Shown one piece after another: positions 54,374 through 63,996 of a stretch of DNA of 64,000 bases (within the stretch, counting starts at the first letter, position 1; the number at the start of each line of letters is the position of its first letter). A program made the translations under genes and the position numbers. The DNA lies in the NCBI RefSeq assembly GCF_001552215.1, contig NZ_BCQT01000001.1, forward strand, positions 124,001 through 188,000. Reading direction: 5' to 3'. Under the pieces are notes generated by a model. The model was not told the DNA's origin. It saw only the letters and a program-made list of their open reading frames with translations, and ran no database searches. The DNA comes from Actinomadura macra NBRC 14102 (GTDB lineage Bacteria > Actinomycetota > Actinomycetes > Streptosporangiales > Streptosporangiaceae).

Positions 54374-54898
54374 TCACGCCGGCAGGTAGTCCGCGTGATC
54401 GACCCCGCGTTCCCACACCGCCTCGAACGCCGACGAGCACGTCGTGATCAGGAATGTGTCGGTGGTCGTCTCCTGCTGGAGCGTCCGGCCGTCCCCGTCG
54501 AAGTGGTTCCACAGAACCAGCTCGCCGTCGAACAGCCAGAAATCGTTGCCGGGCAGGCACAGGCCGGAGGCCTGACGTCGGGGCAGCCAGCGCACCTGCT
54601 CACCCGCGTACACGTTGGTGAACGTGCCGTCGTACTCGAACCGGATGTACTGGCTCACCGGTTCGGAGACGATGCGGGCCCGCCGGATCTGAACCCCGCG
54701 GCCCGTCACCTCCTGGACGAGGGTGAGCCACGGCCGCCACCACGAAGCCGGGTCGGCCGGATCGTCCCGGTGTCCTACCTTCCAACCCTCGAAATCCTCG
54801 TCCTCCCCGTCCACGGTATAGACGTCGCGCATCTCGAGGTGGACGGCGGTGAATTGCGCCGACCGGAGGAGTTTAGCGGGCGTCGGGACTGTCGTCAT
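54374..54898 (-). CDS. DUF6879-family protein
   Basis: 174 residues with RSAQFTAVHLEMRDVY, the GVQIRRARIVSEPVSQYIRFEY segment, and FWLFDGELVLWNHFDGDG, all typical of DUF6879 proteins encoded beside DUF5753 regulators. Function unknown. It overlaps the 84-residue gene by 26 bp and precedes the regulator by 19 bp. Confidence 0.88.
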   Translation of the reverse strand: MTTVPTPAKLLRSAQFTAVHLEMRDVYTVDGEDEDFEGWKVGHRDDPADPASWWRPWLTLVQEVTGRGVQIRRARIVSEPVSQYIRFEYDGTFTNVYAGEQVRWLPRRQASGLCLPGNDFWLFDGELVLWNHFDGDGRTLQQETTTDTFLITTCSSAFEAVWERGVDHADYLPA

Positions 54899-55127
54899 TC
54901 ATCAGCTCCTTGAGCAAGGGGAGGATGCTGCCCGGAATCCGCACTATCGCCTCGTTCACCGGGACGTGATCACGATGGGAAGTCGCCAGGAGTTCAGCCA
55001 GCACCGCCGGGTCGCCCTCCTCCTTCCACCCCTGCACCAAGACGCTTCCATCGGCATCGTCATGCCAGAGTGAGGGCGAGTCGCCGTCCTTGCTGTCCGG
55101 GGACTTGCCCAGAAAACGTAGCGCCAT
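54873..55127 (-). CDS. 84-residue partner of the DUF6879/DUF5753 triad
   Basis: ATG 55127 with AGGGAGG five bases upstream. The acidic protein includes SPSLWHDDADGSVLVQGWK and EAIVRIPGSILPLLKEL. It is the first gene of the triad and overlaps DUF6879 by 26 bp, so coupling is likely. No further family name is known to me. Confidence 0.75.
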   Translation of the reverse strand: MALRFLGKSPDSKDGDSPSLWHDDADGSVLVQGWKEEGDPAVLAELLATSHRDHVPVNEAIVRIPGSILPLLKELMNDDSPDAR

Positions 55128-55918
55128 GACGGCCTCCCTGGTCGGGGATGTGCCTACATCTGGCCCACCCGATGTCCAACACCATCCCCTCCGCTCCAGG
55201 GCCCATCAAGACATCGAACCCGGCGCCCATCGTGGCCCCTGACTATGCACCCCTTAGGGGCCTTGTGCCTGCCGTGGGCGAATTATGGGACTATCCGGTT
55301 GAGTCGCTAGAGGTGTCTCTTTCTGCCGTGGACGGCTCCGCTCACGAAAAGGTGATCCAGCGTGCAGAGCTCCCTGGAGACCCGGGCAGGCGGCGCAGGG
55401 GAATCACTGCCACTACCGGTGTCGCGATCTCCATTTCCGCCTCTCCCGCCCAACTCTTGTGATCTTTCCTGCGGCCTCCCGGCGAGAAGGGCGGGAGTAT
55501 CTGCAATCCCTAGCAAATCGCCTTGACAGCTCCAAGGATCAGATAGGTGGTGTTCCGCTCGTTTCAACGGCGTTACGCCACGTGCACCGGACGGACGGGG
55601 TGATCAACGGCAAGGACCGCTCACTCCAACGGGCAGCCTCGAACCTTGCCAGGAGCACCTCACAGATCTTGTTTTGGCGAGATCACGGACGAGCAGCGAG
55701 CCCGCCTGAATGCACGGCTGGGCGTGGCGCTCTCCCGAAAATCCTCATCACATTGCGCCCCTCGTGACGTCGGCCCGGCTCGACTTCCGCCGCATGACCG
55801 CCTCACGGACCCGGCTCCCGCCACTGTGGCGGGGGGCGGACGCCTGAAGTCCCGGCGTGAGCGGGGATTCATCGGGTGGCCGGGTCTGGTGTCGTTCGGC
55901 ATGGCCACGGCTCGTCCA
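55128..55918. other. 791-bp region without a clear gene
   Basis: Short open frames on both strands lack RBS. The plus-strand frame at about 55670-55745 reads FGEITDEQRARLNARLGVAL, which looks like a gene start of an actinomycete helical protein, but it breaks soon afterwards. This may be an eroded segment. The upstream part holds the triad promoter. Confidence 0.4.
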
Positions 55919-56287
55919 TCAGGTGCGACTGGTGTCGATGACGCAGAAGCGGTTGCCCTCGGGATCGGCGAGCACGACGAAGTCGGCGTCCTCGGGATAA
56001 AGGTCCCAGGCGACGCGCCGAGCGCCCAGAGACACCAGCCGCTCGACTTCGGCGGCCTGGTCGGCCGCGTCCCCGGCGTACAGGTCCAGGTGGGTCCGCG
56101 GATGTTCCTGGGCCGGCGTCTCGCTGAGGCCGAGCGATAGCTGGGCCCCCGCCCCGTCCTTCGGCACGAGCACCACCCAATCCTCTTCCATCTCCTCCCG
56201 CGGGACGTATCCCAGGGCCTCCATCCAGAAGGCGGCCGCACGCGGCACATCCGAGACACCCAGCACCACGGATCCGATCCTCAGCAT
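55919..56287 (-). CDS. VOC/glyoxalase-fold protein
   Basis: 122 residues from ATG 56287. One full VOC module of two beta-alpha-beta-beta-beta halves: IGSVVLGVSDVPRAAAFWMEALGYVPR and HLDLYAGDAADQAAEVERLVSLGARRV...FVVLADPEGNRFCVID. His and Glu metal-ligand positions look present. It could be a glyoxalase-like enzyme, a bleomycin-type binding protein or a dioxygenase relative. CAGAAT lies six bases before the ATG. Confidence 0.9.
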   Translation of the reverse strand: MLRIGSVVLGVSDVPRAAAFWMEALGYVPREEMEEDWVVLVPKDGAGAQLSLGLSETPAQEHPRTHLDLYAGDAADQAAEVERLVSLGARRVAWDLYPEDADFVVLADPEGNRFCVIDTSRT

Positions 56288-56489
56288 GCGTCGATTCTGG
56301 CGGAGACAACCGACAGGCACTACGCCTCCCACGGCCGGGCCAATCAATCGGAACGGTGAACGGCGTGTCGGGTGCGGCGCGGCCACGGGGGCGCGGGCGC
56401 GGAGTGATCCATCGTGTCCAGGGTGGACCGGCCGTCACGGTGGCGATCATTCGCCACATGGGCGTTCTGTACGTTTTTATCCTGGTTTC

Positions 56490-57089
56490 ATGGTCGCGTT
56501 GACTTCCCGGGAGACGGAACTGTGGCGGGTCTGGACGAGTGCTGCCGAGATCGTCCGGGCACGGGTGGCCGACGACATCGCGCGGGCGACCGGGTTGTCC
56601 GGTCCCGATTTCGGAGTGCTGTCCCGGATGGCGGAGTTGGGGGGCGGACGGCTGCGGCAGAACGAGTTGGCCGCGTCGATGGGATGGCACCGCAGCCGGC
56701 TTTCGCACCATCTGACCCGGATGGCGCGGCGGGGCCTCGTCGTCCGGGTGGAGGTGGACGGCGGTGTGGACGTCGTCGCGACCGATCGCGGGGACGAGTT
56801 GCACGCCGCCGCCCGTCCCGTCCACGCCGAGGCGGTGCGCCGCCACCTGCTGGACGCGATCCCGCCCGAACTGCGCGACGACATGCGTGAACTCCTCGGC
56901 CGGCTGGCGGACCCGGGGGCAGGGGACCCGGTCGGCTCCGCTGAGGGGCTCGTCCGGGAGGGCGGGAACGGTCATGCGGAAGGAGATCAGGCCGAAGGAC
57001 GGGTTGTGGACGGCCGCCGCCCGGTCAGTCCCGCCCGCGCGAACGGTGGCCACCTTCCGCGTTCGGCCACCGCTGACGGTGACCTTTGA
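56490..57089 (+). CDS. MarR-family regulator
   Basis: 199 residues from ATG 56490, six bases after TATCCT, so probably leaderless. The winged helix is clear: LSGPDFGVLSRMAELGGGRLRQNELAASMGWHRSRLSHHLTRMARRGLVVRVEVDGGVDVVATDRG. The C-terminal about 55 residues are Gly/Arg-rich without similarity and may result from a late frame change. It diverges from the VOC gene and may regulate it. Confidence 0.85.
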   Translation: MVALTSRETELWRVWTSAAEIVRARVADDIARATGLSGPDFGVLSRMAELGGGRLRQNELAASMGWHRSRLSHHLTRMARRGLVVRVEVDGGVDVVATDRGDELHAAARPVHAEAVRRHLLDAIPPELRDDMRELLGRLADPGAGDPVGSAEGLVREGGNGHAEGDQAEGRVVDGRRPVSPARANGGHLPRSATADGDL

Positions 57090-57356
57090 CGCCGATGGCA
57101 CGGCCTAGCCGGGGGCTTGGCACGCCTCGGGCAAGGGCGGCGAGGGCTTGGCCGGCGGCTCCGACGGGCCGCCCGGAGACGCTGCGGACCAGGGCGAACG
57201 CGGCGCGGTCCCATCCCGGATGACAAGGTCAACGGGCTGATCATCGGGGATGCCCGGACATGCCCGCGCCTGTACGCGCGGAATTCTCGCCACTACGCTG
57301 AGTCATGGACGATCACCATCGGTGAGGCCGGATCGTCCGGGACACGGGGGATCGGT

Positions 57357-58766
57357 GTGCGTTCGGAGACGGCGGACGGGTGGCGCGGGCGGGCCCGCCA
57401 GTGGCACGCGCGCCTGTTCCTGTCCGTGCGCGGCCGGGCGACCACCATCACGGTGGCCGTCTCGGCGCTGATCCTGCTGCTCGCCCTCACCCTCGGGATG
57501 CTCCTCGCCCGCGACTGGGCGGAGAACAACGTGGAGGAGACCGCGGAGCGGACCGTCGAGCGGGTCGCGTTCGACCTCGTCAGCGGGCAACCGGCGAAGG
57601 CGCTCGACCCTCGCCCCGGCGAGTCGCCGATCGTCCAGATCGTCAGCCGGGACGGCCGGCGCGTGCTGGCGGCCAGCGAGGAGGTCATCGGCCGGCCGCC
57701 GCTCGCCCCCACCGACCTGACGTCCGGTGAGCTGCTCATCGACCGCAAGAGCTGCCCGTCCGTCCTGGACGAGTGCGTGTGGATCTTCGGCATGCGGCTG
57801 CGGACGTCCGCCTACGGGGACGGGGTGATGGTCACCGCCGCGTCCCCGTTGCCGACGCTGGCGAGCGCGTGGCTGCTGCCGGTGGCGATGGCGGTGATCC
57901 TGGTGGCGCTGCTCTCCCTGATCGCCTGGTGGACGTGGCACACGGTCGGCCGGGCACTGGCCCCGGTCGACGGCATCCGCAGCGAGCTGGCGCACCTCAG
58001 CGCCCGTGCCCTCGACCAGCGGGTGACGAACCCGCGCACCGGCGGGGAGATCCAGGATCTCGCCGAGACGGTCAACGAGACCCTCGACCGGCTGGAGGAG
58101 GCGACGAACCGGGAGCGCCGCTTCATCTCCGACGCCTCCCACGACCTGCGCAACCCGATCGCCGGCCTGCACACCCGGCTGGAGGTCGCGCTGGAGGAAC
58201 CCGGCGACGAGAACTGGCGGACGGCGGTCCGCGCGGCGTTGCACGACGTGGAGCGGCTGAATGAGATCGTCATCGACCTGCTGGAGCAGTCCCGGCTCGA
58301 CTCCCGCGTCCCCCAGCCGGTCGAGCGGGTCGACCTCGCCGAGCTGGCCCGGCGGGAGCTGGAGCGCCGTCCGGAAGGCGTCCCGATCACGACCCGGCTG
58401 GAGCCCGGCGTGATCGTCCGGGCGAACCCGGTCCGGCTGAGCCGGCTGCTCGGGAACCTGTTGAGCAACGCCGAACGGCACGCCGCGTCGGCGATCGAGG
58501 TGATCGTCACGCGGGAGTGCGGGGAGGCGGTGGTGGTGGTCGCCGACGACGGCGACGGCATTCCGAAGGAGTCGCGGGAGCGGGTCTTCGAACGTTTCGC
58601 CCGGCTGCCGGACTCCCGCCGCCGCGACCCGGAGGGCACCGGGCTCGGCCTGCCCATCGCCCGGGAGATCGCGCGGATCTACGGCGGCTCCCTGTCCATC
58701 GCCGACAGCTGCGAGGGCGCCCGGTTCGTCGTGCGCCTTCCCCTGGCCTCCGCGGATGCGTCCTGA
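57357..58766 (+). CDS. orphan sensor histidine kinase
   Basis: 469 residues from GTG 57357 with GGGGGA upstream. Two membrane helices (about 25-46 and 178-202) flank an extracytoplasmic sensor of about 130 residues. A HAMP region, the H-box RRFISDASHDLRNPIAGLHTRLEVALEE (His262; HDLRNP replaces the usual HELRTP), N-box LLSNAERHA, G1 VVVADDGDGIP, F-box VFERFARL and G2 GTGLGLPIAREI follow. It is a complete kinase, but no response-regulator gene is adjacent; the orphan regulator at 12253 is 45 kb away. Confidence 0.93.
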   Translation: MRSETADGWRGRARQWHARLFLSVRGRATTITVAVSALILLLALTLGMLLARDWAENNVEETAERTVERVAFDLVSGQPAKALDPRPGESPIVQIVSRDGRRVLAASEEVIGRPPLAPTDLTSGELLIDRKSCPSVLDECVWIFGMRLRTSAYGDGVMVTAASPLPTLASAWLLPVAMAVILVALLSLIAWWTWHTVGRALAPVDGIRSELAHLSARALDQRVTNPRTGGEIQDLAETVNETLDRLEEATNRERRFISDASHDLRNPIAGLHTRLEVALEEPGDENWRTAVRAALHDVERLNEIVIDLLEQSRLDSRVPQPVERVDLAELARRELERRPEGVPITTRLEPGVIVRANPVRLSRLLGNLLSNAERHAASAIEVIVTRECGEAVVVVADDGDGIPKESRERVFERFARLPDSRRRDPEGTGLGLPIAREIARIYGGSLSIADSCEGARFVVRLPLASADAS

Positions 58767-58946
58767 GGACGTCACGTGAGGACGCGATGGAGCGCGGCGA
58801 CCAGCTCACCTCACCCCGTAGCTCGTCGGAAACGGCAGCACCAGGTCGGCGCCCGCCGCCTGCACCTGTGCGACCGTCCTGATCGTCTGCGTGGACGAGT
58901 CGGGCCGGGTGGGGAGAACGGCACGAGGACGCCTGAACTGGGGAGG

Positions 58947-59834
58947 TCAGGGCGCGGGGGTGCGGATGGCCTCGATGACGCTGGAGAGGCCGTTTCCGCC
59001 GTGGCCCATGTTCACCGCACGCCAGAAGAGGTCCTTCAGGGCGGCCGGGCCCCGGGTGTCGATTCCGGCCTCGCGGCTGGCCTCCACGATGTGGTCGGCG
59101 CCGATCGCCTGCATCAGCAGGGTGTTGGCGTCGCCTGGGGAGAGGCCGGAGTCGACCTCGTCGGTGATGACGCGCATGTACCCCATCGGTCCCTGCTCGG
59201 CCAGGCTCGCGATGGACATGGTGGCGAACGGATGGAACTGCTCGGCCGACACACCCGCCGTGCCCAGGAGGGCAAGCCCGTGCATGTAGGCCGTGAGCGT
59301 GGACCAGAACAGGTACAGCTGGGCCTGGTAGTACAGCATTGACAGACCCACGTCCGTGCCGATGAATGTGGTGTCGCCCAACTCGCGGAGGGTTTCACGG
59401 TGCCGGTCCAGGGTCGTCTCCTGTCCGCTGTAGAAGACGTACGATCCGGGCTTTCCGATGGCCGGCGGCGGCACCATGATGCCTCCGGTCAACAGTTCCG
59501 CCCCATGCCCGGAGGCCCACTCGCCCGCGCGGCGCAACTCGTCCGGGCTGCCTGAACTGAGGTTGGCGAGGACACGGCCCTTCAGTGCGTGGGTCTCGCC
59601 ACCGAGCGAGTCGTACATGGCCTTGTAGTCGGTCTGGCTGATGACGACCAATTCGGACGCGGCGAGCGCGTCGGCGGGCGTCGCGGCAAGGGTCGCGCCC
59701 TTGTCCACCAGCGGCGCCGCCTTGGCGGCCGTCCGATTCCACACCGTGGTCGGTCGCCCGTTCTCCAGGAACACCGCGGCCATCTTCGCGCCCATGGGGC
59801 CCAGGCCGATGACCGTCACCGGGGATTTCGACAT
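58947..59834 (-). CDS. imine-reductase-like / beta-hydroxyacid dehydrogenase family oxidoreductase
   Basis: 295 residues. The Rossmann motif VIGLGPMGAKMA (8-19) and NRTAAKA suggest NADP(H). The C-terminal all-helical dimer domain (GLSMLYYQAQLYLFWSTLTAYMHGLALLGTAGVSAEQF) matches 6-phosphogluconate-dehydrogenase-like imine reductases, which lack the catalytic Lys of 3-hydroxyisobutyrate dehydrogenases. Substrate unknown. It diverges from the SARP gene, which may regulate it. Confidence 0.88.
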   Translation of the reverse strand: MSKSPVTVIGLGPMGAKMAAVFLENGRPTTVWNRTAAKAAPLVDKGATLAATPADALAASELVVISQTDYKAMYDSLGGETHALKGRVLANLSSGSPDELRRAGEWASGHGAELLTGGIMVPPPAIGKPGSYVFYSGQETTLDRHRETLRELGDTTFIGTDVGLSMLYYQAQLYLFWSTLTAYMHGLALLGTAGVSAEQFHPFATMSIASLAEQGPMGYMRVITDEVDSGLSPGDANTLLMQAIGADHIVEASREAGIDTRGPAALKDLFWRAVNMGHGGNGLSSVIEAIRTPAP

Positions 59835-59963
59835 CGAGTCCTCCTCGTCATGTTCGAACTGCGCTGTTCGGACAACCGGGGTCCAGCGTCGCGTCGGGCG
59901 CTACGGATTCGCCGCGGGTCGCCCCGTGGCGGGCGGGTCGGGGACGGCGCATACGCTGACGGG

Positions 59964-62900
59964 ATGCGCTTCGGGGTGCTGGGTGCCCTTGCCGTGTGGA
60001 CCGACGGCGGGACGGACGTGCGCGTGCCCGAGACCAAGGTGCGTGCCCTGCTGGCGGCGTTGCTGGCCGACGCCGGGCGCCCCGTGTCCGTCGACCGGCT
60101 GGCCGACGCGTTGTGGGGGGACCGCCCGCCCCGGAACCCGGTCGGAACGCTCCAGGCGCGGGTCTCACAGCTCCGCGGGGTCCTGGACGAGGCGGAGCCG
60201 GGCGCCCGGGGGCTGATCGTGTCCCGCCCGCCCGGCTATCTGATCGAGGTCGCGCCGGAGGCGGTGGACTCCGGTCGATTCGCCGCGCTCCTCGGCCGGG
60301 CCGGTGAGGTGGCCGATCCGCTGGCCAGGGCACGGCTGCTGGGGAACGCGCTGGCGCTGTGGCGCGGGCCCGCGTTCGACGGCTTCGACTTCGCGCACGA
60401 CCTGGCGGCAGATCTTCAGGAGCGGCGCCTGGTCGCCCTGGAGGATCATGCCGAGGCCCGGCTCGAACTGGGCGAACACGCCGCGCTCGCGGCCGAGCTG
60501 GCCGCCCCGGTCGGCCGGCACCCGCTGCGGGAACGGCTGCGCGCGGCACATCTGCGGGCCCTGTACCGGGCCGGACGGCAGGGCGAGGCGCTCGCGGGCT
60601 ACCACGATCTGCGCGAACGGCTGGCCGGGGAGCTGGGCGTCGACCCGGGTCCCGAGCTGGCGGCCCTCTACCAGTCGATGCTCGAACAAGATCCGGCGGA
60701 GGCGGAGCGTCCGCGCCTCCCGTCGCGGCTGCCCGTGCCGCTGGGTGAGCTGATCGGACGCGAGGAGGCGGCACGGCGGGCCCGTGAGCTGCTCGCGGCC
60801 GACCGGCTCGTGACGCTGACCGGCCCCGGCGGTGTCGGCAAGACCCGGCTGGCACTGGAGGCCGCCGCGCGCTCGGTGGGCGATCATCCGGACGGCGTGT
60901 GGGTCGTGGAACTGGCCGACGAGCACGCCGGGACGCCAGCGGAGATCGCCGAGCAGGCGGCGCGCGTCCTCGGCCTGCGCGAGGAGGGCGCGGACGGCCC
61001 TGTCGAGCGGCTCACCGAGGCGCTGCGCACCCGGCGGGCGCTGCTCGTCCTGGACAATTGCGAACATGTCGCCGGGCCCGCCGCCGAGCTGGCGGAACGG
61101 CTGCTGGCCGGGGCTCCGGGCCTGCGGATCCTCGCGACGTCACGGGAGCCGCTGGGCGTCCCCGGGGAACGGCTCCAGATCGTCCCGCCGCTGGACCTGC
61201 CCGGCAACGAGACCGGGCTGCACTCCGGCCCCGCCGCCCTGCTGGAGTACAGCGCGGTGCGGCTGTTCACCACGCGGGCCACGGCGGCGGCGCCCGGATT
61301 CGTGCTGGACGAGGCGTCCGCGCCCTGGGTCTCCTCGATCTGCCGGCGGCTGGACGGCCTTCCCCTCGCGCTGGAGCTGGCGGCGACCCGTGTCCGCGCG
61401 CTGGGGGTGCGGGAGCTGGCGACTCGGCTGGACGACCGGTTCCGCGTGCTGGCCGGCGCCCGGCGCGGCGGCCCGCCTCGGCAGCAGACGCTCCGCGCGG
61501 TGATCGACTGGAGCTGGGAGCTGCTGACCGGCCCCGAGCGGGTCGCGCTGCGGCGCCTCGCGGTGCACGCGGGCGGCTGCACGCTCGGCGCCGTCGAGGA
61601 GATCGTCGGCGCGGACGTGGACGTGCTGGCCCGGCTCGTGGATCGCTCTCTCGTCGTCCGGACGGAGGCCGGCCGCTACCGGCTGCTGGAGTCGGTCGCC
61701 GCCTACAGCCTGGAGCGCCTCCGGGAGTCGGGCGAAGACGGCGAACTGCGCGCGCGCCACGCCCGCTACTACACCGCCTTGGCCGAGGAGGCCGCCGGAG
61801 AACTGCGCGGGCATGGGCAACGGCAGTGGCTGGAACGTCTCGACCAAGAGGCCGCCAACCTCCGTACCGCACTCGACCACGCCATCGGCGAGGACATGCT
61901 CCGCCTGGTGAACGCCCAGGGCTGGTACTGGTTCCTTCGGGGACGTTTCGGCGAAGCCCGGCGAGCACTGAGCGCCGCGCTTGCGGCCACGAAGGAACCA
62001 TCCCGTGCCCGGCTGGAAACCGAGACGTGGCTGGCCGGCTTCATCATGGCCTCAGGCGAGGACACCGATTCCGAGGCACTACGCCGGTCGACCCTGGCGA
62101 ACCACGAGGTTGCCAACTACAAAGACGAATACGACCGCGCTAAGGCCGAATGGTTCCTGACCCACGTCCACTGGGCGTACGGCAACCTGGCCGTGAACGA
62201 AGAGCGCATCGATCGTGCGCTGGCGGTCTTCCGCGCACGCGCCGACCGTTGGCATACGGCGGCTGCCCTCGCCCTCCACGCCAGGCAGGTCATGGGACGC
62301 GGCGACCTGGACGCCATGAGGCGCCACGGCGCGGAGAGTCTCGCGATCTTCACCGAGCTCGGGGACGCGTGGGGACGGGTGGAGGCCACCGACGTCCTCA
62401 GCCGCCGCGCCGAGATCATCGGTGACCTCACCGAGGCGGCCCGGCTGCGCCGCGCGGAGCTGCGCCTCGCCGAAGAGCTGCGGATGTGGCCGGACGTCGC
62501 GTTCCGGCTCGCCCAGCTCGGCCGGATCGCGATGCTGAGCGGCGACCTCGACGAGGCCCGCGACCTGCACGCGCGGGCGCTGGACCTCGCCGTCCGGCAC
62601 GCGGCGTCGTCGGCCGCGGAGTTCGCCGAGATCGGCCTCGGCATGGTCGCCCGGCGGCGCGGTGACCTCGACGCCGCCGAACGGCACCTGCGGTCCTGGC
62701 TCGGCTGGCTGCGCGGGATCGGCGGGACGGCCGGGATCTCGTTCGTGCACGCCGAGCTGGGATTCGTCGCCGAGCAGCGCGGCGACGCCGCGACGGCCCG
62801 CGCCCTGCACACCGAGGCCCTCGCCGCCGCCCGCGCCATCGGCGACCCCCGCGCGATCGCCCTGGCGTTCGAGGGTCTGGCCGGGGCGCGCTCGCTCGCG

Positions 62901-63125
62901 GGCGAGCACGCGCCCGCCGCGCGGCTCCTCGGCGCCGCCGCCGCTCTCCGCGCCGCGTCCGGTGCTCCCCTCCCGGCCGCCGAACGCGGCGATGTCGACC
63001 GGATCGCCGGGAGGATTCAGGACGCCGCCGGTGTTTTCCCCTTCACCCCCGAATTCGACGACGGTCGAGCCGGACGGCAGCCGATCACGGCCGAGCCTGA
63101 CGGCCGAGCTGAAAGGACACCATGA
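59964..63125 (+). CDS. AfsR/SARP-type regulator with NB-ARC and TPR domains
   Basis: 1053 residues from ATG 59964, six bases after TACGCT (probably leaderless). Domains in order: OmpR-like winged helix (MRFGVLGALAVWTDGGTDVRVPETKVRALLAALLADAG...LWGDRPP), BTAD (about 95-240), NB-ARC ATPase with Walker A LTGPGGVGKTRLALEA (about 285-297) and Walker B LLVLDNCEHV, then about 450 residues of TPR-like helices with RGD-type repeats. Such AfsR-class regulators activate secondary metabolism. The acetyltransferase gene overlaps its stop (ATGA). Confidence 0.94.
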   Translation: MRFGVLGALAVWTDGGTDVRVPETKVRALLAALLADAGRPVSVDRLADALWGDRPPRNPVGTLQARVSQLRGVLDEAEPGARGLIVSRPPGYLIEVAPEAVDSGRFAALLGRAGEVADPLARARLLGNALALWRGPAFDGFDFAHDLAADLQERRLVALEDHAEARLELGEHAALAAELAAPVGRHPLRERLRAAHLRALYRAGRQGEALAGYHDLRERLAGELGVDPGPELAALYQSMLEQDPAEAERPRLPSRLPVPLGELIGREEAARRARELLAADRLVTLTGPGGVGKTRLALEAAARSVGDHPDGVWVVELADEHAGTPAEIAEQAARVLGLREEGADGPVERLTEALRTRRALLVLDNCEHVAGPAAELAERLLAGAPGLRILATSREPLGVPGERLQIVPPLDLPGNETGLHSGPAALLEYSAVRLFTTRATAAAPGFVLDEASAPWVSSICRRLDGLPLALELAATRVRALGVRELATRLDDRFRVLAGARRGGPPRQQTLRAVIDWSWELLTGPERVALRRLAVHAGGCTLGAVEEIVGADVDVLARLVDRSLVVRTEAGRYRLLESVAAYSLERLRESGEDGELRARHARYYTALAEEAAGELRGHGQRQWLERLDQEAANLRTALDHAIGEDMLRLVNAQGWYWFLRGRFGEARRALSAALAATKEPSRARLETETWLAGFIMASGEDTDSEALRRSTLANHEVANYKDEYDRAKAEWFLTHVHWAYGNLAVNEERIDRALAVFRARADRWHTAAALALHARQVMGRGDLDAMRRHGAESLAIFTELGDAWGRVEATDVLSRRAEIIGDLTEAARLRRAELRLAEELRMWPDVAFRLAQLGRIAMLSGDLDEARDLHARALDLAVRHAASSAAEFAEIGLGMVARRRGDLDAAERHLRSWLGWLRGIGGTAGISFVHAELGFVAEQRGDAATARALHTEALAAARAIGDPRAIALAFEGLAGARSLAGEHAPAARLLGAAAALRAASGAPLPAAERGDVDRIAGRIQDAAGVFPFTPEFDDGRAGRQPITAEPDGRAERTP

Positions 63126-63967
63126 GCGAGGATCTCGGATATGGCTGGCAGAGCGATCTGCTGGACCTGCCCGCCTACCTCAAGCGGGTCGGCTACCACG
63201 ACGACCTGAAGCCCACCGCCGCGACGCTGCGCGCCCTGCACCGCGCCCACGTCACCTCGATCCCGTTCGAGAACCTGGAGGTCATCCTCGGCCGCCCGGT
63301 CGAGCTGGGCGTCGAGGCGCTCCAGGCCAAGCTCGTCGACCGGGCGCGCGGCGGGTACTGCTTCGAGCACACCGAACTGTTCGCGGCGGTGCTGGAGAAG
63401 GCCGGGTTCGAGTTCACCGCCCTCGCCGGGCGGGTGACGATGGGCGCGACGAAGCTTCTCCCGAGCACCCACGCGCTGCTCCAGGTCAGGATCCCCGGCG
63501 AGCCCGACCTGCTCTGCGACGTCGGCTTCGGCGCCGGCCCCCTCGAACCCCTGGCCTTCCCCGCCGAGGACGGCGTGACCGAGGTGGAGCAGGACGGCTG
63601 GGGTTTCCGCCTCCAGCACGGCCCGCGCACCTGGGAACTGCACCAGCGCGGCGCGGGCGGCTGGCTGCAACGCCACACCTTCACGCTGAACGAGACGTTC
63701 CACATCGACTACGAGCTGTTCAACTACTTCATCGCGACCCACCCGCGCTCGCCGTTCACGACCCGTCCGTTCGTGCAGAAGTTCTCCCTGGACTCCCACC
63801 ACGTCCTCGACGGGACGAACCTGACGACCACCCGTCCCGACGGCACCGAGGAGAAGCGGACGCTGGCCCCGCAGCACCTCCCCGCCACCCTCGCCGAGAC
63901 GTTCGGGATCGTCCTGGACGAGCCGGACGGCGCCCGGCTCATCGCGTCTGTGGAGGAGCGGGCGTGA
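63122..63967 (+). CDS. nat: arylamine N-acetyltransferase
   Basis: 281 residues with the NAT triad: Cys80 in RGGYCFEH, His117 in STHALLQV and Asp133 in LLCDVGFG. It transfers acetyl or other acyl groups from acyl-CoA to arylamines or hydrazines, or works as an amide synthase in ansamycin-type pathways. Its ATG overlaps the SARP stop by 4 bp, so it is coupled to the regulator. No aromatic amine pathway is in the window. Confidence 0.95.
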   Translation: MSEDLGYGWQSDLLDLPAYLKRVGYHDDLKPTAATLRALHRAHVTSIPFENLEVILGRPVELGVEALQAKLVDRARGGYCFEHTELFAAVLEKAGFEFTALAGRVTMGATKLLPSTHALLQVRIPGEPDLLCDVGFGAGPLEPLAFPAEDGVTEVEQDGWGFRLQHGPRTWELHQRGAGGWLQRHTFTLNETFHIDYELFNYFIATHPRSPFTTRPFVQKFSLDSHHVLDGTNLTTTRPDGTEEKRTLAPQHLPATLAETFGIVLDEPDGARLIASVEERA

Positions 63968-63996
63968 CCACCGCGTTCCCCGGGCGGCGCCGCTAG
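63964..63996 (+). other. GTGA-coupled 10-codon ORF at the window edge
   Basis: GTG 63964 overlaps the NAT stop and opens a frame of 10 codons (VTTAFPGRRR) ending in TAG. It may be a leader or a chance frame. Confidence 0.2.
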